Part shown: one piece after another, positions 17,701 to 25,533 of the stretch
How the letters are laid out: the number at the start of each line of letters is the position of its first letter
How positions within the stretch are numbered: position 1 is the first letter of the stretch
DNA from: Myxococcales bacterium
GTDB taxonomy: Bacteria > Myxococcota_A > Polyangia > Polyangiales > JAFGIB01
Direction of reading: 5' to 3'
DNA length: 64,000 nucleotides
Assembly (NCBI GenBank): GCA_029880325.1
Contig: JAOUOP010000001.1
Span: forward strand, 1 to 64,000
The notes under the pieces: generated by a model
Database searches by the model: none
Seen by the model: the letters and a program-made list of their open reading frames with translations, nothing else
Told to the model about the DNA's origin: nothing
Made by a program: the position numbers and the translations under genes

Positions 17701-18302
17701 AGCGCTTTCGCTCGCTGATCGGCGCCCAGCCCGCCGCCGGCCGCGCCATGCTGCGCACCCTCGACAAGCGCATCCGCGAGACCCAGGCGGGGCTGCGCCG
17801 TGGCGATCGCGGCGCCGAGCCGACCCTGCTCAGGCACTCCCAGCTGATGCGCGCCCACACCCAGGGCCTCAAGCAGCTGGTCTCCACGATTTCCTTCCTG
17901 CAGCAGGTGGAACTCTTCCGCGACCTGACCACCGCGGCCCTGGCCAATCTGGCGGCCATCACCAAGGAAATCGACATCTACGAGGGCGACGTGATCTTCA
18001 ACGAGGGCGAAGCCGGCGAGTCGCTCTACCTGGTCTGCTCCGGCCGCATCGGCGTCTCGCTCGAGGGGCGGCAGCTGGCCGTGCTCGAACGCAATGCCTG
18101 CCTCGGCGAGATGGCGTTAATCAGCGGCCGCCCGCGCTCGGCCAGCGCCCACGCCCTGGAAGCCGGGCACCTGCTCGAGATCGGCTCCGAGGACTTCCAC
18201 CGGCTGCTCGCGACCGAGAGCGAGATCACGATGGCGCTCTTGACCACCCTGGCCCGGCGGCTGCGCAACGTCTCCCACGGCCAGCGGGAGGATGCGGCCT
18301 GA
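14706..18302 (+). CDS. ATP/ADP-translocase/MFS-like transporter fused to HEAT repeats and two cNMP-binding domains
   Basis: The 1198-residue protein has three parts. Residues 1-425 hold about twelve membrane segments resembling the ATP/ADP translocase (Npt)/MFS family. Residues about 430-800 are Ala/Leu-rich helical pairs typical of HEAT repeats (RRAAVLAYAQSRGDGAAERL and similar). Two cyclic-nucleotide-binding domains follow (about 897-1010 and 1065-1180). Both keep the phosphate-binding cassette: CLGELALLDGQPRSASA and CLGEMALISGRPRSASA, with the key Glu and Arg. The simplest reading is a membrane transporter or sensor gated by cAMP/cGMP-like nucleotides. The ATG at 14706 or 14721 could be the start. 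The substrate is unknown and no cyclase is near. Confidence 0.85.
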   Translation: MGRPPMTSLLERWFQIRRDERSLAFAFFAFFVGIGMFYTVGSTVGDTLFLSSLPSSRVPRMLPWVYVGIAFTNVASTFAFDALQARISRTAAIIGTQLVMSATVLLARKLVEGGGEAVYFGLVIWLEACALLSITLFFSFAGDYFTPRVARRLYGFIAGGMAVGTVVSGYAIRLVAGLVDVADLLYVGAGLLLANAATAAWIFRIGTVTSAASEADGKERVALKAIFARPYVRLLSLMIPLGILVTVTVDYQMKWAASTKSEQELAQFFGSFYGTVGAAQILFQFLVVPRLLQRLGIIPCLSILPIGIAAGSFLLYGGAAVDYFGLSLLGMSAAVNFLRLTLSETLDLPSRELLFLPLPPRLRMRVQPLLGGALAPAAQGLAGLIMLGALSLGFGAAALSLIAASAALLLVVVLLNLRPLYRRTLAETLRRHQLDSTDLDHVLGRPEAANVLSELLHSPDALVVKATLNLLRGRSVADLLPRVAELVAAENAEVSVAALQLLSEQKEEDFLKDIEAAFTADDRQVRRAAVLAYAQSRGDGAAERLRELLADDDRALRDAAVVALGRHCGERGRSLARPRLEVRLETDDLGEHLAAIGLIGAIGRRELSDLLADYLQEGHPRERLAACEACASIGDPQLLSPLLDALAVPELRAAAMRALGAMPPEAVGAIAGVLEDPLHPRGQRVALAQVLARIGGSAAVSALYRRLSPQEELSVRLAAAEGLRELRMGPNWPRVLLEGYEGRIEEVCAAIELLDRARRQVVSGDDFVGRIYAEHARLHVELLLSMLALRHDPRNLARIRYNLLVVPDAERGRALELFEVVLSRRLAPRVVPTLQRWLEGGEERESRLDLGVRSQLMDGEPWLRVSTIRHLNAGATTPTVGAEKMSARDKTLYSSLDVVAFLKHVPLFEELPAYYLLEQAEHAEWLRLKHGEILFEQDDRGDALYIICQGAIDVRVLDRTLACLTAGECLGELALLDGQPRSASAVVADDCLLLRVSSQRFRSLIGAQPAAGRAMLRTLDKRIRETQAGLRRGDRGAEPTLLRHSQLMRAHTQGLKQLVSTISFLQQVELFRDLTTAALANLAAITKEIDIYEGDVIFNEGEAGESLYLVCSGRIGVSLEGRQLAVLERNACLGEMALISGRPRSASAHALEAGHLLEIGSEDFHRLLATESEITMALLTTLARRLRNVSHGQREDAA

Positions 18303-18344
18303 GAACGACCGACACCCGCATATCCAGCCACATTTCTGGCAATT

Positions 18345-18372
18345 TTGGCCACCAGAACAATGCTGCTAGAAT
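18345..18372 (+). promoter_or_regulatory. Candidate sigma-70-type promoter
   Basis: TTGGCC (18345-18350), a 16-base spacer and TAGAAT (18367-18372) with a TG one base before the -10 (extended -10). It sits in a locally AT-rich gap 26 bases before the small gene at 18399. The call rests on motif match only. Confidence 0.4.
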
Positions 18373-18398
18373 AAGGCCGCGTTAACGGAATACGGGTC

Positions 18399-18623
18399 AT
18401 GGAATCGGACATTGCGAATCTGCGTGGAAGGGTCATGGGGCTGACGGGCATGTCCCTGGGAGATGCCGACGTCGTCAAGCTCCTGAGCGATGTGCTCTCG
18501 GGTGGCGGCGGGGTGCAGATCCACCTGGACGACACGGGCTTCAAGCTCACCCGTCGTGAGGGCAAATTCGTGATCACGCGCGAGCCCCGCGCCTACCCGT
18601 CGAATACACCGCCTCGGATGTAG
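18399..18623 (+). CDS. Small protein of unknown function
   Basis: A 74-residue product from the ATG at 18399, with no signal peptide, membrane segment or recognised domain. Its middle (LSGGGGVQIHLDDTGFKLTRREG) reads as a short beta-rich unit, with a Ser/Gly-rich turn. A plausible extended -10 promoter lies just upstream, which supports a real gene, but there is no good Shine-Dalgarno sequence (the nearest purine run is weak). It is convergent with the ferritin-like gene, 24 bp apart. I considered a RiPP precursor, but no modifying enzyme is nearby. Confidence 0.55.
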   Translation: MESDIANLRGRVMGLTGMSLGDADVVKLLSDVLSGGGGVQIHLDDTGFKLTRREGKFVITREPRAYPSNTPPRM

Positions 18624-18647
18624 CCGAGCCCGCGTGGCGCAGCGCCT

Positions 18648-19667
18648 TCAGGCCGCGTCGGCCAGGGCGTCGAACTGCCGCAGGATACGCTCGCCCTCGG
18701 CGTGCTCGAGGATGCGCGCACTGAGCATCTCGCGGTTGCGATCGGCCAGCAGCTGCGGCTGCTCCACGGTGGCCCAGTTCACCAGCGACTGCCAGAAAGG
18801 GTCGATCAGCTCCGCCCCGAGCACGTGGCCGCCGTCACCGGTCTTGAAATGAAGGTCGCGGGCCTCGCCCAGCATCACGCGCAGGGAGGTGACGTGCACC
18901 TCCTCGTCCAGACGGATGCGCTGGACCACGTCGGCGGCCTGCTCGGCCTCGGCCTGGCGCGTGCTGAATAACTCCGGGTCGCGCAGCAGCGCTTCGGTGG
19001 CGGCGAAACCGATTTCGGCCCGGAACTCGATCATCAAGAGGTTCATCAGGAAGGCGAGAATGCGCGCGTGGGGACGGCCGATCTGGGGCATCGGCTCCGA
19101 GCTTTCGGGGCGCGTGATATTGGCCGGGATCACGGGCTCGGGGTAGTCGGTTTCACCGAAAGCCAAGTCCCGCAGGGCAAACCACATCACGTCATGGCCA
19201 CCGATGCCGCGCTCCGGCTCACCCCCTTCGTCGAGGCCGTGGGCCTTCATCAAGCCGCGGTGCAGGTGCCCCAGGGCCATCTCCGAGATGTCTTCCTCGA
19301 CCGCGCTCTGGTAGTCGGGAATCGGCGCCTGGACCAAAAAACGCCCGCGCGCCTCGATCACGCCGGTGATGGTCAAGGAGTTCCAGAACGTCTGGCCGAG
19401 CCCCTCGAGCAGCAGCAGCTTCTGCTGGGCGGTATTGGGCGTGCGCACGCCCGAAAGCAGCGACGCGTCTGCCTCGAAGAGCTGTCCGCCACGCTGCAAA
19501 AGGGCTTGGGCCCAATTGTCGATGGCCTGCTGCCGGAGGGCCGTGCGCGGGCACAGGTAGTTGCCCGCGGCGTCGAAACCGCCGTGGATGCGGTGGCCGG
19601 CCACCACCTGGGGCGCGGCGTAGTCGTGCTCGCGCATCAGCTCTTCTTCGGTAAATCGCAGCTGCAT
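18648..19667 (-). CDS. Ferritin-like protein of unknown function
   Basis: The 339-residue product is mostly helical. Two helices carry acidic/His pairs of the kind that bind di-iron in ferritin-like bundles: EEDISEMALGHLH near residue 115 and RLDEEVHVTSLR near 260, with another Glu helix (IEFRAEIGFAATEAL) between. This suggests a ferritin-like oxidase or oxygenase, or a relative that has kept the fold only; I cannot place it in a named family. The start at 19667 is supported by AGGAG seven bases upstream of the ATG. It is the terminal gene before a 149-bp gap to the haem-motif lipoprotein gene on the same strand. Confidence 0.7.
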   Translation of the reverse strand: MQLRFTEEELMREHDYAAPQVVAGHRIHGGFDAAGNYLCPRTALRQQAIDNWAQALLQRGGQLFEADASLLSGVRTPNTAQQKLLLLEGLGQTFWNSLTITGVIEARGRFLVQAPIPDYQSAVEEDISEMALGHLHRGLMKAHGLDEGGEPERGIGGHDVMWFALRDLAFGETDYPEPVIPANITRPESSEPMPQIGRPHARILAFLMNLLMIEFRAEIGFAATEALLRDPELFSTRQAEAEQAADVVQRIRLDEEVHVTSLRVMLGEARDLHFKTGDGGHVLGAELIDPFWQSLVNWATVEQPQLLADRNREMLSARILEHAEGERILRQFDALADAA

Positions 19668-19816
19668 GGGGACTCCTGCTAGCGATCCAGACATCGACTT
19701 ACAGCAATGTCAATAGTGGCCCGAGGCCCGAATTGCACAGCCCGGCGACGCTGGGTTGCAGCGCGCCGGGCCGTGTGCGGCAAGCGGTGGGCTCGGGGCC
19801 CTGCTGTGCGCCCCGA

Positions 19817-21967
19817 TTACTCGAGCGCGATGAAGCCGCAGAAGCCGCCGAGGCACTTGTTTTGCGGCTCGTCCGGGCTCTCCGGCGGGCAGCAATCGGC
19901 GTCGGTCTCGCACTTCTCGTTGGTCTTGGCGCACTCGGGGATCTCGAGGCAGCACTGGCCCTTGGGGGCGCCATCGAGCACGGTGCAGAAGCCGCAGCAG
20001 CAGTCCAGGCCCGAGGCGCACTCGGCCAGGTCCGGCAGGCAGGGGTTGAGCGCGGCGAAGGCGCGCACGTTGCCCGACGCGCTCTGGCCGTCGAGGTAGA
20101 AGCCCGGGAAGCTGGGGTCGGTGAGCGGCGCGGGTTCAGCCACGATCTCGCCGCCCTGGGGGATGCGGGGCTTGATGGCCGCCACCCAGATGCGCTTCTT
20201 GACGGCGTCCAGGTAGGCATTGGGCAGCGCGTTCGGGTCTTGACCCGCGACCTTGTGGCCGTAGTCGCGAACCGCCGTCCAGAACACCCAGAAGTAGCCG
20301 CCCACGGCCACGGGCATCACCGTCGGGTAGTGGTTGGCCGTCAAGTCCAGCGGCTGCCGTCCCGTATTGGCCCGGTCGAGGCGCACGATCTCCTGCGTTT
20401 CGATGTCGACGTACCAGAGCTCGCTCTTGGAGGGCACATCACGACCCGGAAAGGCCTGTGCGAAGTCCGGATCGCTGATCATGGAGAAGATGACCGCCTT
20501 GCCGTCCGGCGTGAAGAAGGGCCAGGCGGGGTAGCAGGGACCGCTACAGCTACCGCCTGGGATGCCGCCGACCTGGCGAACGGGATCGAGCGCGTCATCC
20601 GGCGCGGTGCAACCTTCATAGCCCTGCGGAACCAACCCGGCGCCGGCGGGACCGGGCTGGTAGAGGTTGGTTCCCTGGGGAGCACCCAGTGCGTCGGCGC
20701 TGACCACCACACGCAGGTTCGAGAAGGTATTGGTGGTGTAGTCGTAGTCCATCACCGCCAGCTCGCGCCGATCGGTGCCGCCAACGCCATCGGGCTTGGC
20801 GTGGTTGAAGACGACCTTGTCACCGTCAGGCGAGAACTGGGCCATCCACATGTAGTTCTCGTTGGTGAGCCCGACCGCTCCGGTGTCGTTGCCATTGGAG
20901 GTATCGAGCACGCGCGCCACGGCGGCGCCTTCGACCAACGGGAAATTGTTGGGCTTGCGCGGGAAGGTTTCAGCGTTCTGCGTGCACTCGGGATTGCCCA
21001 TGGCCAGGATGCGCGAACCATCCGGAGTCAGCGCACCGAAGTTGGCGTTGTGAATCATGCCGCTCGCGGTGGGCTGCGTATTCTGGGTGACGTCGTACTT
21101 CTCGACCTCGAAGATCTTGGCCGTGTAGTCGTGGAAGGAGGCCACCATGGTCGAGCCATCGAACGAGACCGAGTGACACGAGTAGCAGGGACCCAGCGGC
21201 CCCAGGACAAGGCCCGTGTACTGCTTGTAGATCTCGAAGGTGGACCCGAGGGTCACGCGCATCACAGCGCCCTGCCCTTCGACGCCAGGCGGGGGCGCCT
21301 GGTAGGTGTTGTAGTAGATGGCGCCGGTCATGTTGCCGGGGGCGATGCGCCACTGCAGCTCGCAGGTGCTGACCGAGCCTCCGTTCATCACCGAAAGCGT
21401 GACCACAAGCGGCAGATTGTTGGTGCGGCGCGTGATCTCGTTCCAGGCATCGCGCGGGATCTGCAGCTCGCCGGGACTGGTGCCGCCGGTGGCGTACTCG
21501 TAGTTGACCTTGTCGCTCTGCGAATAGGCGAAGCGCACGTAGGCCGCGTCGGCGCCGCCCTGCCACATGATGATCGGCGGCGCCAGGGCGCCGGGGAACA
21601 TGGTGTCGTTGTAGGGGTAGACCACGTCGGTCGCGCACGTGCCGCCGCCGGCCTTGAGCGCATCGATGGTGCCCTGGTCGAGCCCGCTACCGCCGGTGTC
21701 ATCCTGCACGTACGGCCCGGCGTTCATGTCCACCGTGGGCGGCGTGTAAATCGGGACGCCAGAGTCGCCGGTCAGCATCTGCGCCACACCCGGCTTCTGC
21801 CCGAAGCTCATGTCCGTGGGAGTGCCGCTGCCACCGCCCGCACCTGCGGTCGTGGTGGGCGTCTTGATCCCGCCGCGGGCGCCTCCGCCCGCGTCACCGG
21901 TTTCCGAACAACCACCGATTCCCAGCACGCACACGAGCGCGGCCGCCAAGCTACTTTTACGCACCAT
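19817..21967 (-). CDS. Lipoprotein with PD40-like propeller, c-type haem motif and Cys-rich tail
   Basis: The 716-residue protein has a lipoprotein signal (lipobox LGIGGC, Cys20) and a Gly/Thr-rich linker, and is then a long secreted domain. Around residue 260 a single CYSCH (CxxCH) motif could bind haem c. The following segments (TPDGSRILAMGNPE, FSPDGDKVVFNHA, FTPDGKAVIFSMI) are WD40-like PD40 propeller blades. The C-terminal 90 residues carry clustered Cys (CASGLDCCCGFC, CETDADCCPP), like the disulfide-rich repeats of myxobacterial surface proteins. It may be an outer-surface redox or binding protein. The ATG at 21967 has GAGAAGG upstream. Similar secreted proteins are frequent in Myxococcota; no function is assigned. 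Confidence 0.82.
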   Translation of the reverse strand: MVRKSSLAAALVCVLGIGGCSETGDAGGGARGGIKTPTTTAGAGGGSGTPTDMSFGQKPGVAQMLTGDSGVPIYTPPTVDMNAGPYVQDDTGGSGLDQGTIDALKAGGGTCATDVVYPYNDTMFPGALAPPIIMWQGGADAAYVRFAYSQSDKVNYEYATGGTSPGELQIPRDAWNEITRRTNNLPLVVTLSVMNGGSVSTCELQWRIAPGNMTGAIYYNTYQAPPPGVEGQGAVMRVTLGSTFEIYKQYTGLVLGPLGPCYSCHSVSFDGSTMVASFHDYTAKIFEVEKYDVTQNTQPTASGMIHNANFGALTPDGSRILAMGNPECTQNAETFPRKPNNFPLVEGAAVARVLDTSNGNDTGAVGLTNENYMWMAQFSPDGDKVVFNHAKPDGVGGTDRRELAVMDYDYTTNTFSNLRVVVSADALGAPQGTNLYQPGPAGAGLVPQGYEGCTAPDDALDPVRQVGGIPGGSCSGPCYPAWPFFTPDGKAVIFSMISDPDFAQAFPGRDVPSKSELWYVDIETQEIVRLDRANTGRQPLDLTANHYPTVMPVAVGGYFWVFWTAVRDYGHKVAGQDPNALPNAYLDAVKKRIWVAAIKPRIPQGGEIVAEPAPLTDPSFPGFYLDGQSASGNVRAFAALNPCLPDLAECASGLDCCCGFCTVLDGAPKGQCCLEIPECAKTNEKCETDADCCPPESPDEPQNKCLGGFCGFIALE

Positions 21968-22322
21968 ATCCGACCTTCTCCCAGATGGATTTGAACCTAG
22001 CTCAAAGCGCCGATGGAAGCGAGGTCCAAGATGGCCACATCTTGGGATTCCATTCGGATTCGATCGGTCCAAACAACACCGTGTGGCCCACCCAGGGTAG
22101 AAACGGCTCACCAGAGCGCGGCAAGCAGGCGAGCGATGGCTCGAAATGGGGACAGACTGCGGTGTCGGGAATCGAGCAGGGGACGGGGCGGCGGCGGGGC
22201 GCCGAAGTCGTGCCAAGCGCGGCCGGTGGGAGCGCATCAGGACCCGGGCGCGTCGGATTTTGCACAGCCGCGATGGCGGGATGCCACTGCCGGGCCCTCC
22301 GCCCTTTACTCCCGTCGCATCC
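21968..22322. other. Intergenic region between divergent genes
   Basis: This 355-bp gap separates the minus-strand haem-motif lipoprotein gene from the plus-strand serine hydrolase remnant. It should carry the lipoprotein promoter. I see one short hairpin (8-bp arms at 22026-22033 and 22038-22045) and no open frame with family-like content. A TTCAAAT stretch near 21990 resembles a tRNA T-loop but lacks pairing arms. Confidence 0.6.
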
Positions 22323-23094
22323 ATGCGCGACCGCATCGTCAGCATCCTCGACGAACGAATCAGCCGCTACCGGCAGGGCTTCGGCATCGTCGTGGGCCTT
22401 GCGACCCCTGACGACACGCTTGTGGTCGCCGCTGGCAGCCGGGACCCTGCGCGACAGCTGCCCATGGACGAAGACGGCCTCTTCGCCATCGGCTCGGTCA
22501 CGAAGGTCTTCACGACGACGCTGCTGGCGACCATGGTCGAGCGCGGTGAGCTTGAGCTGGACCAGCCGGTCCAGAGCCTGCTCCCGGGAGACATCACCCT
22601 GCCGACGCGGGACGGCCAGCCGATCACGCTGGAGCACCTGGCCACGCACAGCTCGGGACTGCCCAACCTGCCCGACAACATGACGCCCAACGACGGCTTG
22701 CGACCGGCGGTTGAGTACAGCGTCGGGGAAATGCACCGGTTCCTCTCCAGCTGTACTCTCTCCGATGCATTCGGGCGGGCGGCCCGCTACTCGAACCTGG
22801 GCATCGGATTGCTGGGGCACGCGCTTGGGCTCCGGGCGGGAGCGGACTTTGGGCGGGTGCTCCACGACCGAGTGCTTTCGGTCCTGGGCATGGACAGCAC
22901 GCACCTCTTTGCGGTGCCTTGGCATCTGCAAGACCGCCGTGTGCCCGACATCAACCCCTCAGCGGACCGGTCCTCAGCTGGCAGAGCCGCACGCTTGCGG
23001 GATGTGGACCGCTCTATACGAGCGCCAGAGACCTCCTCAGATTCGTGCAGGCCAACCTCGGTCTGCTCGACTCACCGCTGGGCGCGGCCCTGAA
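22323..23094 (+). pseudogene. Beta-lactamase-family serine hydrolase, frameshifted and truncated
   Basis: The frame from the ATG at 22323 begins as a class-C-like serine hydrolase: AIGSVTKVFTT (SxxK nucleophile and Lys), LEHLATHSSGLPNLP and RYSNLGIGLLGHAL (YxN). Near 22960 family sequence jumps to another frame (GPVLSWQSRTLAGCGPLYTSARDLLRF), consistent with loss of one base or gain of two. It then ends near 23094, where it runs into the 3' end of the convergent GFA gene, so the C-terminal third with the HxG-type motif is missing. It cannot make a full enzyme unless the base call is wrong; even then the 3' loss remains. Confidence 0.8.
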
Positions 23095-23530
23095 ACAAAG
23101 TCATCGCCGCAAAGAACTCCTCCGGCGTCGGCTGGCTCTCGAAGCGGGCCACGCCTTCGGGCGCTTGCATCCAGGCCGGAGCGCTGCGCCTCCAGACCAG
23201 GGCATCGGGCTCGAGGGCGGCAGCATCGTCGAGGGTGCCGGCCTTGAGCCGGATCATGGCCGGGTCGTCGGGGTTTTCGTGGAAGATACGATTGCCGCAT
23301 TCGGGGCACATCCAGGCCCGATTGCGCGCGCCGGTCTCCGACGAACGCTCCCATGACCTGGGCTCGCCGCTGACGATGCGCAGCGCCTCGCGCGGCAGAA
23401 CCATCGAATAACTACCGATGCCGGCCGAAAGTTTCTGGCACTCGGTGCACTGGCAGAAGACCAGGGCGAGCGAATCGCCTTCGACCTCGTAACGAATGGT
23501 TCCGCACTGGCAGCTTCCCGTTCGACCCAT
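23072..23530 (-). CDS. GFA family (CENP-V-like) zinc protein
   Basis: The 152-residue protein has the full Cys set of the GFA fold: GSCQCGTIRYEV, FCQCTECQKLSAG and MCPECGNRIFHENP. The family is named after glutathione-dependent formaldehyde-activating enzyme, but most members have no proven reaction, so only a small zinc-bound, possibly thiol-conjugate-handling protein can be claimed. Its last codons (LFQGRAQR) overlap the truncated serine hydrolase, and the usual C-terminal end may have been altered at that junction. The ATG at 23530 matches the family start. Upstream is a 9-bp inverted repeat (23538-23546 and 23576-23584) that could be an operator. Confidence 0.85.
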   Translation of the reverse strand: MGRTGSCQCGTIRYEVEGDSLALVFCQCTECQKLSAGIGSYSMVLPREALRIVSGEPRSWERSSETGARNRAWMCPECGNRIFHENPDDPAMIRLKAGTLDDAAALEPDALVWRRSAPAWMQAPEGVARFESQPTPEEFFAAMTLFQGRAQR

Positions 23531-23703
23531 GGCTCATTTCCCTTCGTCGCGTCGGATCTTGCCAGAGCCACACTCCGAAGGGAACGCGTACGCAGTCGTA
23601 CGATGCGGCCGCGCATCGCGAAGGCTGCACCGGCGTCAGGGCGATGCGGGTTCTTCTCTCGCGTCCGCTGCCACCTGCGCCAAGGACGTTCGCGCCAGTT
23701 CGA

Positions 23704-24420
23704 TCAAACGCCAGCGTCGGCGTCGACGTTGTTATTGCGCGGCATGCCGCAGCGGCCCGAGGGACGGCAGATGTCGGGAGCGGTGCAGTCGTTGTCGTCG
23801 CGGCACTCGCGGCAGCCGTTGTCCACGCAGAAGGGAGCACCGCCGCCGCAGTCATCGTCGGCCAGGCACTCCACACAGAGTTTGGCGGCGGTATCACACA
23901 CGGCGGCCTGGGGATCGGTGCAGTCGGGGTTGCTGGTGCAGGTCTGCTGACACTGACCGTTGCCCGTGTTGCAGACCATGCCATCGCCGCAGTGACCATC
24001 GTTGACGCACTCCACGCATTCCATGGCCGCGGTGTCACAGATGGGCTGGCCCGCAGCGCAGTCCGTATCCTGCAGGCAGTCGACACACTGCATGGTGGTC
24101 GTATCGCAAACGGGGCTCCAGGTGGGACACGTCATCGTCCCGCACGTCTGACCGCTGCTCATGTCGGTGGCGCCGCTACCACCGCTGCCACCTGTGGCGC
24201 CGGTATCGCCCGCGCCACCGCTGGCCGCAGCGCCGCCGCTGCCACCGGTTGCGGTGGAGACATTGCCGTCGCTGCCGCCGCTACCGCCGGTCGCTCCCGA
24301 GTCCGCTGCGCCACTGCCACCGGTGGCATCGGAACCGTTCGAGTCGTCATCACCGCAAGCGGCGAGCGCACCACACAAACACCCCGCAATGAATAGATTT
24401 GCCCACACGCGCCGATACAT
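23704..24420 (-). CDS. Cys-rich repeat lipoprotein
   Basis: The 238-residue product has a signal peptide with lipobox (LAACGDDD, Cys22), a long Gly/Ser/Ala/Thr linker (about 27-88) rich in GGSG units, and then five Cys-rich repeats of the type CVDCLQDTDCAAGQPICDT, CVECVNDGHCGDGMVCNT, CVECLADDDCGGGAPFCVD. These disulfide-stabilised repeats are common in surface lipoproteins of Myxococcota. It is probably outer-membrane anchored and exposed; binding partners are unknown. The low-complexity linker makes this a likely hot spot for length variation. The ATG at 24420 starts the signal peptide. Confidence 0.85.
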   Translation of the reverse strand: MYRRVWANLFIAGCLCGALAACGDDDSNGSDATGGSGAADSGATGGSGGSDGNVSTATGGSGGAAASGGAGDTGATGGSGGSGATDMSSGQTCGTMTCPTWSPVCDTTTMQCVDCLQDTDCAAGQPICDTAAMECVECVNDGHCGDGMVCNTGNGQCQQTCTSNPDCTDPQAAVCDTAAKLCVECLADDDCGGGAPFCVDNGCRECRDDNDCTAPDICRPSGRCGMPRNNNVDADAGV

Positions 24421-24654
24421 TCTCTTGCTCCTGAGGTGCTGGCTCTCCGCCTGTTCGAAACAACACAGTTCCGTAGTGCGGCAGTGGCGTCAACCCGGAG
24501 TCCAGACAACGCAGGCTGAACCCGCGCTCCCTCGCGATTTTGCGGCGCTTTCAAACCGCTCGCCGCGCCAGAGCCCCCCTGCGCTCTGGTGATGTGGGCG
24601 CCCGTGGAACTCGTTCTTCACGGATTCTCTCGTCACCGGGGCCCAGACCCGGGA

Positions 24655-25053
24655 TCACGGCCGCCGTGAAGCCCGCGTGAGACGCTGCTGCAAGCGCGTG
24701 AGATCCAGCGTCGGCGGGGCGTTGGTCAGGATGTGGGGTGCTAGATAGCGCATGGGATCGAGGACGACTTCGCCGTCGAACAACCCGAAGTGCAAGTGCG
24801 CATCCGAGGCGTGGACTCCGGTCAGCCCGACGCGCCCCAGCAGCTGCCCGCGTCGCACCCGTTGCCCGGTCTCCACAGTGTATTCGCCCAGATGCACGTA
24901 GAGCGAATCCAGGCCCTGTGCGTGTGCCACACGTATGAAGAGCCCGCGCGCGAGCAGGGACTGTCCTTGCCGGACGTGGTCGACCAACCGCTCGACGGCA
25001 TCTACTTGCTCGCTCTCGACCGCATCGAGCGGCAGGACTCGCGCGCATTCCAT
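24655..25053 (-). pseudogene. M23-family peptidase fragment, 5' end lost
   Basis: The 132-residue frame has the second half of a lysostaphin-type (LytM/M23) metallopeptidase domain: LYVHLGEYTVETGQRVRRGQ, then GRVGLTGVHASDAHLHFGLF. HxH and the upstream YVHL His are zinc ligands or catalytic residues. The first part of the domain, with the HxxxD zinc ligands near its N terminus, is missing: just upstream of the first Met (25053) the frame is closed by a stop and the DNA belongs to an oppositely oriented transpeptidase remnant. It could be a truncated gene joined at about 25040-25065 rather than a functional short protein. Confidence 0.65.
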
Positions 25054-25060
25054 CGCACCG

Positions 25061-25446
25061 TCAGAGGACTACGACAGCTATGTCCGTGTCGAGGACGTCG
25101 ACCCCAAGCCGCTGCCCGCCATGCGCGGAGAGTTGCTCGACAAGGAGCGGCGCCTGCCGCTGGCCTCTGTCCACGCCGACGACGGCGCACCGCTCTTTCG
25201 CCGGCAAGAGGGGGAGTGCGAACGGCGGGCCACGCCGACACCCACGCGCGCTTCGAGGTATCCAAGATGGAGCGCTGGGGCGGTCGTGAAATGGTCGTCG
25301 CAGCGGACGGCCTGGCCGCCGAACGCGAGCGCGTTCGCATCGCGCGCCCGAGGAGCCCAACGCAATCGGTCGGGGCGCGCGACAAGTGGATCCACGTCGA
25401 CCTGGACGAGTGCGCTTCGAAAGCTTCGGGGAACGTGGGTGTACCT
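25061..25446 (+). pseudogene. L,D-transpeptidase (YkuD-type) fragment, broken
   Basis: Scattered over frames on the plus strand is sequence like the N-terminal part of secreted L,D-transpeptidases. SEDYDSYVRVEDVDPKPLP and RLPLASVHADDGAPLFRR lie in one frame. RFEVSKMERWGG, RERVRIARPRS and DKWIHVDLDE lie in a second frame, and FESFGER follows in a third. In intact proteins WIHVDL is followed by QTLVAYEG and the catalytic HxxxxxxxxSHGC region, which is absent here. So the gene is frameshifted at about 25220-25260 and again near 25412, lacks its 5' end, and stops before the catalytic domain. It abuts the M23 fragment head to head. Confidence 0.55.
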
Positions 25447-25533
25447 GACGCGCGAGCGGGCACCACAGTGAGCGACGCCGGACGGAACCGTCGAGGCGGG
25501 AAACTAGACGTGCGCGGCGGAAGTCTCGCACAT

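Noticed and set aside
14706-18302. Possible CBASS/anti-phage system because of cyclic-nucleotide-binding domains
   Set aside because: No nucleotidyltransferase or other defence gene is nearby; cNMP cassettes fused to transporters fit regulation better.
18399-18623. Small gene considered as a RiPP precursor
   Set aside because: No modification enzyme, protease-exporter or leader motif nearby.
21975-22000. TTCAAAT stretch resembling a tRNA T-loop
   Set aside because: The flanking bases do not form a T-stem or an acceptor stem, and no anticodon arm is found.
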